From JBGAQP01 sp044220635 (GTDB lineage: Bacteria > Pseudomonadota > Gammaproteobacteria > Burkholderiales > Usitatibacteraceae), in assembly GCA_044220635.1 (NCBI GenBank), contig JBGAQP010000015.1:1-64000 (forward strand): a stretch of DNA of 64,000 bases, written 5' to 3'. The translations under genes were made by a program, and so were the position numbers. The notes beneath the pieces are model-generated. The model saw nothing but the letters and a program-made list of their open reading frames with translations, did not search any database and had not been told where the DNA came from. Positions 22,912-32,213 of this stretch are shown piece by piece (within the stretch, counting starts at the first letter, position 1; each line of letters begins with the position of its first letter).

Positions 22912-25464
22912 CTACCCTCCCGACGGCGGAGGCGCTTCCTCCTTCGGCGGCGGGGGTGGGGGGGGCGGAGGCGGCGGCGGAGCCGGAGGCGGAGGAGGCG
23001 GCGGAGGAGGCGGCGGCTGGAAGTCCGGGTGGCCGAACTGCCAGAGGAGGAACGCGTAGATGTCGGCGAGCTCTTCCTCGCGCTGTCGCCGCGAGGTGCC
23101 GCGGCCGTGGCCCGCCTCCGCGTCGACGCGCAGCAGCACGGGCTTTCCGCCCGCGCTCGCCGCCTGCAGGCGCGCGGCCATCTTGCCCGGCTGCCAGGGC
23201 TCCACCCGCGGATCGTTGAGTCCCGTCGTGAGCAGCACCGCAGGATAACGCGTGCCGTCCTTCACCTGGTGGTAGGCCGACATCGCGAGCAGCGCCTCGA
23301 ACCCCTCCTTCGTCGCCACCGAGCCGAACTCGGCGATGCTCGCCGGGCCATTGGGCGAGAACTCGAGGCGCAGCATGTCGAGCAGCGCCACCCGCGGGAC
23401 CACCGCGGCGAAGAGATCGGGCCGGCGCACCATCGCGCCCGCCGAGGGGATGCCCCCGGCGCTCGTGCCCTGGATCGCGAGGCGGGCGGGGCTCGTGAAG
23501 CCGTACTTGATCAGGAACTCGGCCACGGAGACGAAGTCGAGGATGGTGTTGAGCTTCTTCGCCTTCTGCCCGTCGCGGTGCCAGGCGTCGCCGTACTCGC
23601 CGCCGCCGCGAAGGTGCGCGATGGCGATGATGCCGCCGCGCTCGAGCCAGGCGAGCCGCGCGGGGTCGAAGCTCGGCGCGAAGGTGACGCCGTAGGCGCC
23701 GTGGCCGATGAGCAGCGTCGGGTTGTCGGCGCTCAACATCGTCGCCTTCCTGTAGAGCAGCGTCACCGGGATCTTCGTGCCGTCGTGTCCCGGCGCGTAG
23801 AGGCGCACCTCGTCCATCGCCGAGAAGTCGGCGCTCGCCGGGGGCTGCAGTTTGGTGTTGCGCAGGTCGCCCGTCTTCGCGTCGACCTCGACCACGGCGG
23901 GCGGCTCGATCCAGCCCTGCAGGCGCAGCACGGCCCCGGCCCGGCGGGGGTTGGCGACGAGCTGCGCGATCGCGAGGTCGAAGGGCGTCTTCACGTACTC
24001 GGGCTTCTTCGTGCCGAGCAGCCCGATCGGCACGCGCTCGAGGCGGTCGAGCCCGCCGTGGTTCGCGCGCAGGTACAGGGCGTCGCGCGCGAGCGCCATC
24101 GCCCGGATCACGATGTCGCCCTCGGGCACGACGACCTTCGCCTTCGAGAGCTCCGGACGCGAGGCCTTGAGCCCGAGGATGCGGAAGCGCGGCGCGCCCC
24201 GGTGCGTGAGCAGGTAGAGATCCTCCTTCCACGCCTCGATCGCCGTCACGCCGTCGGCGAAATCGACGATCTTCTGCCAGCGGGGCTTCGCCGCCGCGAG
24301 GTCCCTGAGGTCGGTCACGTGCACCGCGATCTCGCGGCGCAGGCCCTCGCGCACCACCGCGTAGGCGTGGGCGCCCTCGAGCGGGATGAGGAGCGCGGGG
24401 GTGCCGAACTCGGGCACGTCGCGCGCCCCGCCCACGCCCGGCGCGAACACGATCTCGTCGCGGGCGGTCTCGCGGCCGAGCACGTGGCGGTAGAGCCGGA
24501 CGTTGGCGTAGCGCTTCGGGCCCTCGCCGCCCTCGGCCATGCGCGCGTAGAAGAACGAGCGTGCGTCCGGGTGCCAGGCGAGGCCCGCGTTGAAGCGCGC
24601 GCGGTCGATCTCGACGGGGAGGTCGCGGCCCGCCTCGACGTCGCGCACGTGCAGCACCGAGTCCTCGCTGCCATCGCGCGAGATGCCGTAGGCGACGTGG
24701 CGCCCGTCGGGCGAGGCCGAGTACCAGTCGATCGCGAGCGTCGCGCCGCCCTCGGCGCGCGCGGCGGGGTCGACGAGCACGCGCTCGGCGCCCTCGAAGC
24801 CCTCGCGCATCGCGAGCACCGGCGTGGGAAGCCCCGGCGCCGCCTTCAGGTAGAACACGCGCAATCCCGCGAGGCTCACGGCGCTGATCGCCGTGCTCGA
24901 CTCCGAAAGGCCGCGGATGCGCCGGAGCAGCGCCTCGCGGCCGGCGATGCGGTCGATCACGCGCCGCGCGTGCTCGCCCTGGGCGCGGAAGAAGGCCTGC
25001 GCCTCCGGGCTCGCCGAGGCCTCGAGCCAGCGGTAGGGATCGCTCACCGTCACGCCGTGCAGGACGTCGCGATGATCGATCGCGATCGCCGGCGGCAAGG
25101 CGGGATCGGGAGCGGGCGGCACCGGATCGACGGTGCGCGCGGCCGCCGCGCCCGGCGGCGGCATCGAGGCGGCGGCAGCGCTGGCGGGGGCCGGCGCCGC
25201 GGGCGCGCCGGGCGGGGTCGCGGGGGCGGCGGAAGGCGCGTCCTTCGCGGGCGGGGTCGCGGGGCCGGCGGAAGGCGCGTCCTTCGCGGGCGGGGTCGCG
25301 GGTTCGCCGGGTGGCGCCTGCGCGGCCGGCGGGGACGAGGGTTCGGCGGATGGCGCCTGCGCGGCGGGCGGCGACGAGGGGGCGGCGGGCGGCGTTTCCG
25401 CGGCGTGCGCGACGCGCAGCGCCGCTGCGGCGAGCAGGGCGGCGAGGAGAAGCTTCGTGTTCAT
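22912..25464 (-). CDS. Prolyl oligopeptidase family serine protease, exported, with Pro-rich ends
   Basis: An 850-aa protease of family S9A, about 150 residues longer than usual. It has a signal peptide, then a Pro/Ala spacer of 13-residue repeats (about residues 25-105), a beta-propeller beginning with HGVTVSDPYRWLE, and a C-terminal hydrolase with GTSAGG (Ser about 667), TGLNDPRV (Asp about 750) and AGHGRG (His about 785). The C terminus is almost pure proline (about 818-845). It would cleave short peptides after Pro in the periplasm. The ATG overlaps the ABC transporter stop (ATGA). Confidence 0.9.
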   Translation of the reverse strand: MNTKLLLAALLAAAALRVAHAAETPPAAPSSPPAAQAPSAEPSSPPAAQAPPGEPATPPAKDAPSAGPATPPAKDAPSAAPATPPGAPAAPAPASAAAASMPPPGAAAARTVDPVPPAPDPALPPAIAIDHRDVLHGVTVSDPYRWLEASASPEAQAFFRAQGEHARRVIDRIAGREALLRRIRGLSESSTAISAVSLAGLRVFYLKAAPGLPTPVLAMREGFEGAERVLVDPAARAEGGATLAIDWYSASPDGRHVAYGISRDGSEDSVLHVRDVEAGRDLPVEIDRARFNAGLAWHPDARSFFYARMAEGGEGPKRYANVRLYRHVLGRETARDEIVFAPGVGGARDVPEFGTPALLIPLEGAHAYAVVREGLRREIAVHVTDLRDLAAAKPRWQKIVDFADGVTAIEAWKEDLYLLTHRGAPRFRILGLKASRPELSKAKVVVPEGDIVIRAMALARDALYLRANHGGLDRLERVPIGLLGTKKPEYVKTPFDLAIAQLVANPRRAGAVLRLQGWIEPPAVVEVDAKTGDLRNTKLQPPASADFSAMDEVRLYAPGHDGTKIPVTLLYRKATMLSADNPTLLIGHGAYGVTFAPSFDPARLAWLERGGIIAIAHLRGGGEYGDAWHRDGQKAKKLNTILDFVSVAEFLIKYGFTSPARLAIQGTSAGGIPSAGAMVRRPDLFAAVVPRVALLDMLRLEFSPNGPASIAEFGSVATKEGFEALLAMSAYHQVKDGTRYPAVLLTTGLNDPRVEPWQPGKMAARLQAASAGGKPVLLRVDAEAGHGRGTSRRQREEELADIYAFLLWQFGHPDFQPPPPPPPPPPPAPPPPPPPPPPPPKEEAPPPSGG
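25226..25304 (-). repeat. 39-bp tandem repeat in the protease gene
   Basis: Two near-identical 39-bp units (the GGAAGGCGCG landmark at 25231 recurs at 25270) encode 13 residues of the Pro/Ala spacer (PPAKDAPSAGPAT type). Related, shorter copies follow up to about 25400. Confidence 0.75.
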
Positions 25465-27230
25465 GCGGCGGCGTTGAATTGGAGGGCGGCGAGCCGGGCA
25501 TAGAGCCCGTTGTCGGCGGCGAGCGCCGCGTGTCGCCCGGTGGCGACGACGCGGCCGTGTTCCATCACCACGATGCGGCCGGCGGATTGTACCGTGGCGA
25601 GGCGGTGCGCGATCACGAGCGTGGTGCGCCCGCGCATGAGCTCGCCGAGGGCGAGCTGCACGGCCTGCTCGCTTTCGGCGTCGAGCGCGCTCGTCGCCTC
25701 GTCGAGGAGCAGCACCGCGCGGTCGGCGAGGATCGCGCGCGCGATCGCGATCCTCTGGCGCTGCCCGCCGGAGAGCTTCACGCCGCGCTCGCCCAGCGGT
25801 GCCGCGAGGCCGCCGGGCAGGCGCTCGCAGAATTCGAGCGCGTAGGCGTGCGCGAGCGCCTCGCGCACCTCGCCCTCCCCCGCGCCGGGGCGTCCGTAGC
25901 GCACGTTGTCGGCGACGCTCGCGGCGAAGATCACGGGCTCCTGGGAGACCACGGCGATCCTGCGGCGCACCTCGCGCGGGTCGGCCTCGCGAAGGTCCAC
26001 GCCGTCGATCGTCACCCGCCCCGCGTGGGGGTCGTAGAAGCGCTGCAGCAGCTGGAACACGGTGGTCTTGCCCGCGCCCGAGGGCCCGACGAGGGCCACG
26101 ACCTCGCCGGGCTCGATCGCGAGCGAGAAGCCGTCGAGCGCGGGCGTGGCGGGCCGCGAGGGATAGCAGAAGCGCACCTCCTCGAGCGCCACGTGCCCGC
26201 GCGCGGGCTCCGGGAGCCGCACCGGGTGCGCGGGCGCGCGCACCGCGGGCTCGGTCGCGAGCAGCTCGAGCAGCCGCTCGGAGGCGCCCGCCGCGCGCTG
26301 CAGCTCGCCGTACACCTCGGCGAGGACGAAGGTCGCGTTCGCGACGATGACCGCGTAGAAGATGAACGCGGTGAGGCTGCCCGCGGTGAGCCGCCCCGCG
26401 AAGACGTCGTGCGCGCCGACCCACAGCAGCAGCCCCACGGCGCCGAAGGCGAGCACGATGACCGAGGCGATGAGGAGGGCGAGGTAGCCCGCGCGCTCGA
26501 CGGTCACGGCGAACACCGCCTCGGCGCGCTCGCCGAAGGCCGCGCGCTCGCGCTCCTCGTTGGCGTAGGACTGGACCGTGCGGATCTCGTGCAGGGTCTC
26601 GTCGACCTGGCTCGAGACGTCGGCGAGCCGGTCCTGGACGGCGCGCGACAGGCGCCGCACCCGCAGCCCCAGCAGCCCGATGGGCAGGAGCACCACGGGC
26701 ATGCAGGCGAGCGCGAGCAGGGCGAGCTTCGGGCTCGTCACCACCAGCATCACCGCGCAGCCCGCGAGCATCACCGCCATGCGCAGGGCGTAGAGGAGGG
26801 TCCCGCCCATCACGTTCTCGACGAGCGTCACGTCGGTGAGCAGGCGCGAGGCGACCTCGCCCGTGCGCGTCTCCTCGAAGAACGCGGGCGAGAGCCCCGT
26901 GAGGTGGTCGTAGACCCTGCGGCGCAGGTCCGCGGTGAAGCGCGCCCCGACCCAGTAGACGTTGTAGACGCGCACCCAGGTGACGAGCCCCAGGAAGCCG
27001 ATCAGCGCCGCGAGCGTGGCGAGCGTCGCGTCGAGCAGCTCCTCGCGGCCGCTCGCGAAGCCGGCGTCGATGACGAGCTTCAGGCCCTGGCCGATCACGA
27101 GCACCATCGCCGCCGAGACGAGGATCGCGACGAGCGCGACCGCGATCCGCAGGCGGTAGGGGCGAAGGAGCCGGAAGAGCGGCAGCAGCCGCCCGAAGGC
27201 GGCGGGGCCGGGCGAGGCGCTCGCGGCCAA
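25461..27230 (-). CDS. ABC transporter, fused permease and ATPase (MsbA/LmrA-like exporter)
   Basis: A 589-aa half-transporter that should act as a homodimer in the inner membrane. Six transmembrane helices span about residues 20-310. The nucleotide-binding domain has Walker A GPSGAGKTT, the Q-loop, signature LSGGQRQRIAIARA, Walker B VLLLDEATSALD and the H-loop AHRL. The TTG start at 27230 gives standard length; no strong ribosome binding site is visible, so the start is tentative. Lipid, lipopeptide or drug export is possible; the coupled protease gene hints at a peptide-related role. Confidence 0.9.
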   Translation of the reverse strand: MAASASPGPAAFGRLLPLFRLLRPYRLRIAVALVAILVSAAMVLVIGQGLKLVIDAGFASGREELLDATLATLAALIGFLGLVTWVRVYNVYWVGARFTADLRRRVYDHLTGLSPAFFEETRTGEVASRLLTDVTLVENVMGGTLLYALRMAVMLAGCAVMLVVTSPKLALLALACMPVVLLPIGLLGLRVRRLSRAVQDRLADVSSQVDETLHEIRTVQSYANEERERAAFGERAEAVFAVTVERAGYLALLIASVIVLAFGAVGLLLWVGAHDVFAGRLTAGSLTAFIFYAVIVANATFVLAEVYGELQRAAGASERLLELLATEPAVRAPAHPVRLPEPARGHVALEEVRFCYPSRPATPALDGFSLAIEPGEVVALVGPSGAGKTTVFQLLQRFYDPHAGRVTIDGVDLREADPREVRRRIAVVSQEPVIFAASVADNVRYGRPGAGEGEVREALAHAYALEFCERLPGGLAAPLGERGVKLSGGQRQRIAIARAILADRAVLLLDEATSALDAESEQAVQLALGELMRGRTTLVIAHRLATVQSAGRIVVMEHGRVVATGRHAALAADNGLYARLAALQFNAAA

Positions 27231-27250
27231 TCCCCGGGGCGCGAGCGCGC

Positions 27251-30079
27251 CTAGCCGCCGCGCCGGATGGCGGGCTTCGCGACGGTGCCGGACACGACGA
27301 AGGCGCCGCGGTCCTGGGCGACGTTGGAACGGATCTCGAGCGAGACGCGACCCGAGAGGGCGTTGTTCGCCGCGATGTCGATCGCGCCCGCCCCGCGCAG
27401 CACGCCGCCCTGCAGGTTCACCTGCCGGAAGGCGGAACGCCCCTCGCCCTGGCCGAATTCCCCCGTGAGCTCGGCGAACTTGGTCACCCCGGCGCGCTGC
27501 CCCGCCTCGGGCGATTGCATCACCGCGACGAGGTCCACGTTGCTGATCGAGCCCTCGGCGAGGCGGAACTTGCCCTGCGAGCGCGTGGCCGTGAAGAGGC
27601 TCTCGAGCGCCGGGCCCTCGGCGGCGAAGGAGAAGTTGCCGTCGAGCTTGCCGGTCACCGAGATGTCGCGGGTGAAGGCGCCCACGAGCTGCTCCGCGCG
27701 CACCTTGGCGAGCGCGAGGTCGGAGTCGATGCGCACGCCCTGGGCCCAGCTCACCTTGAGGGTGCCGTTCACCTTGCCCTCCATGGTGTCGGCCTCGAAC
27801 TCGGGCACGACGATCTCCGAGCCCTCGAGCCTGCCGCGCAGCTTCACCTCGCTGATCGGGATCGCCGCGCCCAGGGGCAGCTCCCAGTTGCGCGCGCCGA
27901 AGTCGAGGTCGAAGCCCGCGCCCGCGGGCTTCACCGCGAGCGTCCAGCGCCCGCCGCCCGAGAGGTAGCCCTCCTTGAACGCGCCGTCGGCGCCGAAGGA
28001 GAGGTTCGCGTCGAAGGGCTCGAGGACGGGCTTCACGTCCATCTTGATGCCCTTCATGCGGATGCGGCCCACCTGCGCGGCCTCCTTCTTGCCTTCCACC
28101 TTCGCCCACTTGAGGATGCGGCGGACCGCGTCGTTCGACAGCGTCACGTTGTCGAGCTCGAGCGTGTCGATGGCGACCTTCTCGCCGAAGAGCGTGCCGA
28201 TGTCGAGGAAGATGCGCCCGTTCGAGGCCTTCGCGTCGAGGAGCTTGCCCACCGCGAGCGCCTCGAACTTGAGGTGCGGCGTGGGAATCATGGTGAACTT
28301 CAGCGAGGAGATCGACACCTCCTCGTGCAGCCAGCCGGCAAGCCCCTTCTCGATCTTGTCGGCGAAGCCGCGCAGCGGGATCACGTGCAGCAGCCCCACG
28401 CCGATCACGAGCACCGCGGCGAGCGTGTAGAAGATCGTCTTGACCCAGTTGCGGCGGCGCTTGTACTTGCGCTTGGTCGGCGCCTCGGGCGCGACCTCGT
28501 CGGGCTCGACCTTCGTGCGCAGGATCTCGGCGATCTCGCGCGCCTTGCGGTCCTGCTCGGAGCGCAGCCGCGCGTCCTCGTCGAGCTCGGCCTTGGCCTT
28601 GGCCTGCATGTAGGCCTTGGCCTGGGCCTTGCCCTCGATCTCGGCGCGCTTCTCCATGTCGGCCTCGAGCTCGGCCTGGACCTTGACGCGGGTGTCCTCG
28701 GCGATCGTCTCGCGGGCCTTCGCCTCGATGCGCGCGCGCATCTCGGCCTCTTCCTTCGCCTTCCTCTCGGAGTCGATCTTCGCGGAGAGCTCGCGCTCGC
28801 GCCGCTCGCGCTCCTCGGCCTCGACCATGGCGCGCGCTTCCGCCTCGATCTTGGCGCGCCGCTCCGATTCCAGGCGCTTGGCGGCCTCGTCCTTCTCGCG
28901 GGCCGCCGCCTCCGCCTCTTCCCGGGCCCGGGCCTCGAGCCGGCGCAGGCGCGCGGTTTCCGCCTCGGCCTTCGCGCGGGCCTCGGCCTCGGCCGCGGCG
29001 CGCGCCTCGGCTTCCGCCCTGAGCTTCGACTCCTGCTCGGCGCGCTCGCGCGCCGCCTTCTCGGCCTGGATGCGCGCCTGCATCTCGGCCTTCGCGAGCG
29101 CATCGCGCTCCTCGCGCAGGCGGTCCTCGAGCTCCGCCTTCGCGGCGAGCCTCGCCTCGGCCATGATCTGCGCCTGCATCTCGCCGCGCGCCTTCTCCTC
29201 GATCTCGTTGCGGAGGAGGTCTTCCATCTCCTTGCGGATGCGCGCCTCGATCTCCTCCTTGAGCTGCGCCTTCAGCTCCTTCTCGGCGTTGCCCGCCACC
29301 TGGGCCTGGCGCTTGGCGGCGGCCTCGGCCTCGGCGCGCGCCTTGGCGAGCGCCTGGGCCTCGGCTTCGGCCTTCGCGCGCGCTTCGGCGAGCGCGCGCG
29401 CCTCGGCCTCCGCCTTGCGGCGCAGCTCGCCCAGGCGCGCGGCCTCCGCTTCCTCCTTCGCCTTCTGCTCCGCGGTGAGCTTGGCCTGGTGCTCGGCCAT
29501 CGCCTTGCGGCGCGTCTCCTCCTCGCGGGTCTTCGCCTCGAGCTCGGCCTTCGCGCGCTCCGAGGCCTCCTTGGCGCGGCGCGCCTGCTCCATCGCGCGC
29601 TGCTCGGCCTCGAGCTTGGCCTTGGCCTCCGTCTCGAGCTTGGCCCGCGTCTCGGCCTGCACGCGCGCCTTGTCGCGCGCGGCCGTCTGCGCATGCTCGC
29701 GCGCCTTCCTCTCGGCGTCGGCCTTCTCCTGCTGGCGGGAAAGCTCGCTGATGTCGAGCGCGGACGAGGGGACGACCCTCTGGGTGGCCGTGGGCATCTT
29801 GCCCGGCGCGGTGAAGTCGAAATCGTCCTCGCCGGCGAAGGGGTCGACCTCCTCCTTGCGCGTCTCGAAGATCCGCGCGTAGCCGTCCTTGATGAGGGTG
29901 TTGAGCGCCTTCTCGAGCGCACCCTTGTCGGCCTCGGCCTTCTCCATGATCTGGGCGAAGTTCGACTTGCCGTCGACCAGCTTCAGGATCTTCATCAGAT
30001 CCTTGGAGAGGGACGCGGACTTCTGGTTGACCTGGGTGATGCCCTTCGCGGTCTTGGTGAAAACCGTGTTGCGATCCAT
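27251..30079 (-). CDS. Large fusion: N-terminal winged-helix-like domain, long coiled coil, one TM helix, AsmA-like domain
   Basis: A 942-aa protein. Residues 1-65 (KGITQVNQKSASLSKDLMKILKLVDGKSNFAQIMEKAE...) look like a small helical/winged-helix domain. Residues about 100-530 are an uninterrupted Ala/Glu/Lys/Arg coiled coil. A basic patch (KRKYKRRR) and one transmembrane helix lie at about 540-570. The remaining 370 residues match AsmA-type periplasmic proteins (KLDGNFSFAAEGPALESL, GRVSLEIRSN). Topology should be a long cytoplasmic rod with the AsmA domain in the periplasm. AsmA proteins are linked to phospholipid transport and outer-membrane assembly; the rod is unusual. ATG 30079 opens the gene, divergent from the DUF6600 gene. 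Confidence 0.85.
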   Translation of the reverse strand: MDRNTVFTKTAKGITQVNQKSASLSKDLMKILKLVDGKSNFAQIMEKAEADKGALEKALNTLIKDGYARIFETRKEEVDPFAGEDDFDFTAPGKMPTATQRVVPSSALDISELSRQQEKADAERKAREHAQTAARDKARVQAETRAKLETEAKAKLEAEQRAMEQARRAKEASERAKAELEAKTREEETRRKAMAEHQAKLTAEQKAKEEAEAARLGELRRKAEAEARALAEARAKAEAEAQALAKARAEAEAAAKRQAQVAGNAEKELKAQLKEEIEARIRKEMEDLLRNEIEEKARGEMQAQIMAEARLAAKAELEDRLREERDALAKAEMQARIQAEKAARERAEQESKLRAEAEARAAAEAEARAKAEAETARLRRLEARAREEAEAAAREKDEAAKRLESERRAKIEAEARAMVEAEERERRERELSAKIDSERKAKEEAEMRARIEAKARETIAEDTRVKVQAELEADMEKRAEIEGKAQAKAYMQAKAKAELDEDARLRSEQDRKAREIAEILRTKVEPDEVAPEAPTKRKYKRRRNWVKTIFYTLAAVLVIGVGLLHVIPLRGFADKIEKGLAGWLHEEVSISSLKFTMIPTPHLKFEALAVGKLLDAKASNGRIFLDIGTLFGEKVAIDTLELDNVTLSNDAVRRILKWAKVEGKKEAAQVGRIRMKGIKMDVKPVLEPFDANLSFGADGAFKEGYLSGGGRWTLAVKPAGAGFDLDFGARNWELPLGAAIPISEVKLRGRLEGSEIVVPEFEADTMEGKVNGTLKVSWAQGVRIDSDLALAKVRAEQLVGAFTRDISVTGKLDGNFSFAAEGPALESLFTATRSQGKFRLAEGSISNVDLVAVMQSPEAGQRAGVTKFAELTGEFGQGEGRSAFRQVNLQGGVLRGAGAIDIAANNALSGRVSLEIRSNVAQDRGAFVVSGTVAKPAIRRGG

Positions 30080-30371
30080 GGGGTTTCCGCGTCTTTCTTG
30101 TGTCTCCCGGCGATCGGGAACGGTCCAGAAGGGTCCAAAAGCGCCGACGGCCCGGAATCCGAAAAGTCTCCCCGCCGGACCCGGTGGCGCTTTGCGACAA
30201 TAATGGCATGAATTCAGGGTGTTGAAAAATGACATCCGTCACGGCGTGCGGCCTGCCGCCGGTTTTCGGCCGCCTCCGGCGCCCGCCGTGTCGACCCAGC
30301 CGCACCTTCGCGCGTTGAAGGAGTCGAAACCGCAGATCCGGGCCCTGGGGCCCGCCATGAAAGGTTCCGCC

Positions 30372-32153
30372 ATGCGCACGCTCGCCGCCTTGATGATCGC
30401 CCTCCTGCCCGCGGTTTCCGCGGCCCAGTACACGGAGGAGCCGCCTGCCCGCGTCGGGCGCGTGTCCTGGACGCAGGGCGAGGTCCTTCTGTACGCCGAG
30501 CCCGATCGCGGCTGGGAGAAGGCCTACGTCAATTCGCCGCTCACCTCGGAGAATTCCCTCTGGACCGATCCGGGTGCCCGCGCGGAACTGCGCGTGGGCT
30601 CCACGGCGTTTCGCCTCGAGGAGGCGACGCAGCTCGACTTCCAGCGCCTCGACGACACGCGCCTGCAGGCGCACGTGGCGCGCGGCGCGATCTCGGTGAG
30701 CATCCGCCATTTCGAGAGCGGCGAGCGCTATTCCGTCTCGACGCCCCAGGGCCGGTTCCTGCTGCGCGCGGCGGGCCGCTACCGCATCGACGCCGACGCC
30801 GACCGCGGGCTCGCGCGCCTCACGGTATTCTCGGGCACGGCCGAGCTCGACGCCTCCTCGGGGCGCATTCGCGTCGAGGCGGGCCAGGCCGTGCGCATCG
30901 CGGGCACCTACGAGTTCGAGAGCGCCGCGACCACCGCCTTCGACGACTGGGCCTTCGCCCGCGACGAGCGCATCGCCGACGGCCAGACCGCGCGCTACGT
31001 CTCCCCGCGCATGACCGGCTACGAGGAGCTCGAGTCCTGGGGCGAATGGGCCGCGGAGCCCGACTACGGGGCGGTCTGGTATCCGGCGCGCATCGCCGTC
31101 GACTGGGCGCCGTACCGTTACGGCCACTGGGCCTGGCGGCGCCCCTGGGGATGGACCTGGATCGACAATGCGCCCTGGGGCTACGCGCCGTTCCACTACG
31201 GGCGCTGGGTCTACCACCGCGGGCGTTGGGGCTGGACGCCGGGCCGCTACGTCGCGCGCCCCATCTGGGCGCCGGCGCTCGTCGCGTGGGTCGGCGGCGC
31301 GGGCTGGAACGTGACGATCTCCGGGGGCACCGCGCCCGCGATCGGCTGGTACCCGCTCGCGCCCTGGGACCGCTACCAGCCCTGGTACACGCGCAACACC
31401 ACCTACATCAACAACGTGAACGTCGTCGTCCTCAACCGCCCGCCGCGCGACCGTTACCAGGACCACGATCGCGACCGCGACCACAACCGCAACCGCGGCG
31501 CGACCGTCGTGCTGCGCGAGAACTTCGTCCAGAGCCGCCCGGTTCCGAGCACCATGGTGCCGCTCGCGGGCGAGGTCGTCCGCGCCCAGCCCGTGGTGCA
31601 GGGCGCGGCGGTGCTGCCGGGCCGCGCGGAGCTCGCGCGCTCGAAGCCCGTGCGCGAGGCCGCTCCCCAGGCCGCGGTGCCGACGACGCCGGGCCAGGCC
31701 GTGCCGGGCGCTCCCGGATCTTCCGTGCCGATGGCGGTCTCGAAACCGGCCACCGCCGCGCCGGCCGCGCCCGCCTATCGCGCGCCGGTCTCGGGCCAGG
31801 CGGTCGCCCCCCAGACGAAACCCCTGCGCGTGGCGCCTTCCACCGCGACCGCCCCGGCGCCCGCGACCGCCGCGCCCGTTCCGAAGCCCAAGCCCGCGCC
31901 CGGCACGGTGTCGGGTTCGCGGCCCTTGTCGCCGCAGGCCATCGGCCAGCCGGCGGGCGGGCGAACCGTCCCGCTCGCGACCGAATCGCGGAGCGCGCCG
32001 CAACCCGGCGCGCAGTCCGCCCCCTCGGGGCCCAAGCCGATGACGCAGTCGGCCCCGAAGCCGGTGGCGAAGCCCGCGAAGGAGCCGCAGCCCGACAAGG
32101 AATCCCGGCCCGAAGGCGGGCCCAAGCCGACGGCCGGGGAGCGGGTGAAGTAG
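30372..32153 (+). CDS. DUF6600/FecR-domain exported protein
   Basis: A 593-aa exported protein. The start at 30372 has AAAGG upstream and gives signal peptide MRTLAALMIALLPAVSAAQ; ATG 30357 is an alternative. Residues about 25-190 form a FecR-like beta region (ARVGRVSWTQGEVLLYAE, RLTVFSGTAELDASSGRIRVEAGQ). A Trp/Tyr-rich DUF6600 region (YRYGHWAWRRPWGWTWIDNA) follows at about 235-330. The last 230 residues are a Pro/Ala/Gln/Lys disordered tail. It is probably envelope-associated. It is divergent from the AsmA fusion gene and may share its control region. Confidence 0.87.
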   Translation: MRTLAALMIALLPAVSAAQYTEEPPARVGRVSWTQGEVLLYAEPDRGWEKAYVNSPLTSENSLWTDPGARAELRVGSTAFRLEEATQLDFQRLDDTRLQAHVARGAISVSIRHFESGERYSVSTPQGRFLLRAAGRYRIDADADRGLARLTVFSGTAELDASSGRIRVEAGQAVRIAGTYEFESAATTAFDDWAFARDERIADGQTARYVSPRMTGYEELESWGEWAAEPDYGAVWYPARIAVDWAPYRYGHWAWRRPWGWTWIDNAPWGYAPFHYGRWVYHRGRWGWTPGRYVARPIWAPALVAWVGGAGWNVTISGGTAPAIGWYPLAPWDRYQPWYTRNTTYINNVNVVVLNRPPRDRYQDHDRDRDHNRNRGATVVLRENFVQSRPVPSTMVPLAGEVVRAQPVVQGAAVLPGRAELARSKPVREAAPQAAVPTTPGQAVPGAPGSSVPMAVSKPATAAPAAPAYRAPVSGQAVAPQTKPLRVAPSTATAPAPATAAPVPKPKPAPGTVSGSRPLSPQAIGQPAGGRTVPLATESRSAPQPGAQSAPSGPKPMTQSAPKPVAKPAKEPQPDKESRPEGGPKPTAGERVK

Positions 32154-32213
32154 CGACCGCGCGCCGGGCGCGGGGAAGGCCAGGCGCGCGAAGGACTTGA
32201 GGCGCGCTGCGCC

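Noticed and set aside
22925..23015. GGCGGAGGCGG run as a regulatory or structural DNA repeat
   Set aside because: It encodes the polyproline C terminus of the oligopeptidase; codon bias of proline in GC-rich DNA explains it.
30080..30371. Control region between the AsmA fusion and DUF6600 genes
   Set aside because: There are AT-rich patches (for example GCGACAATAATGG and GAAAAATGAC), but no -35/-10 pair is good enough to annotate on either strand.
25461..32003. A minus-strand open frame of more than 2,100 codons
   Set aside because: Only its last 590 codons are a real gene (the ABC exporter). The rest is a GC-driven antisense or out-of-frame shadow of the AsmA fusion and the DUF6600 gene, with Arg/Gly/Ala-rich nonsense composition.
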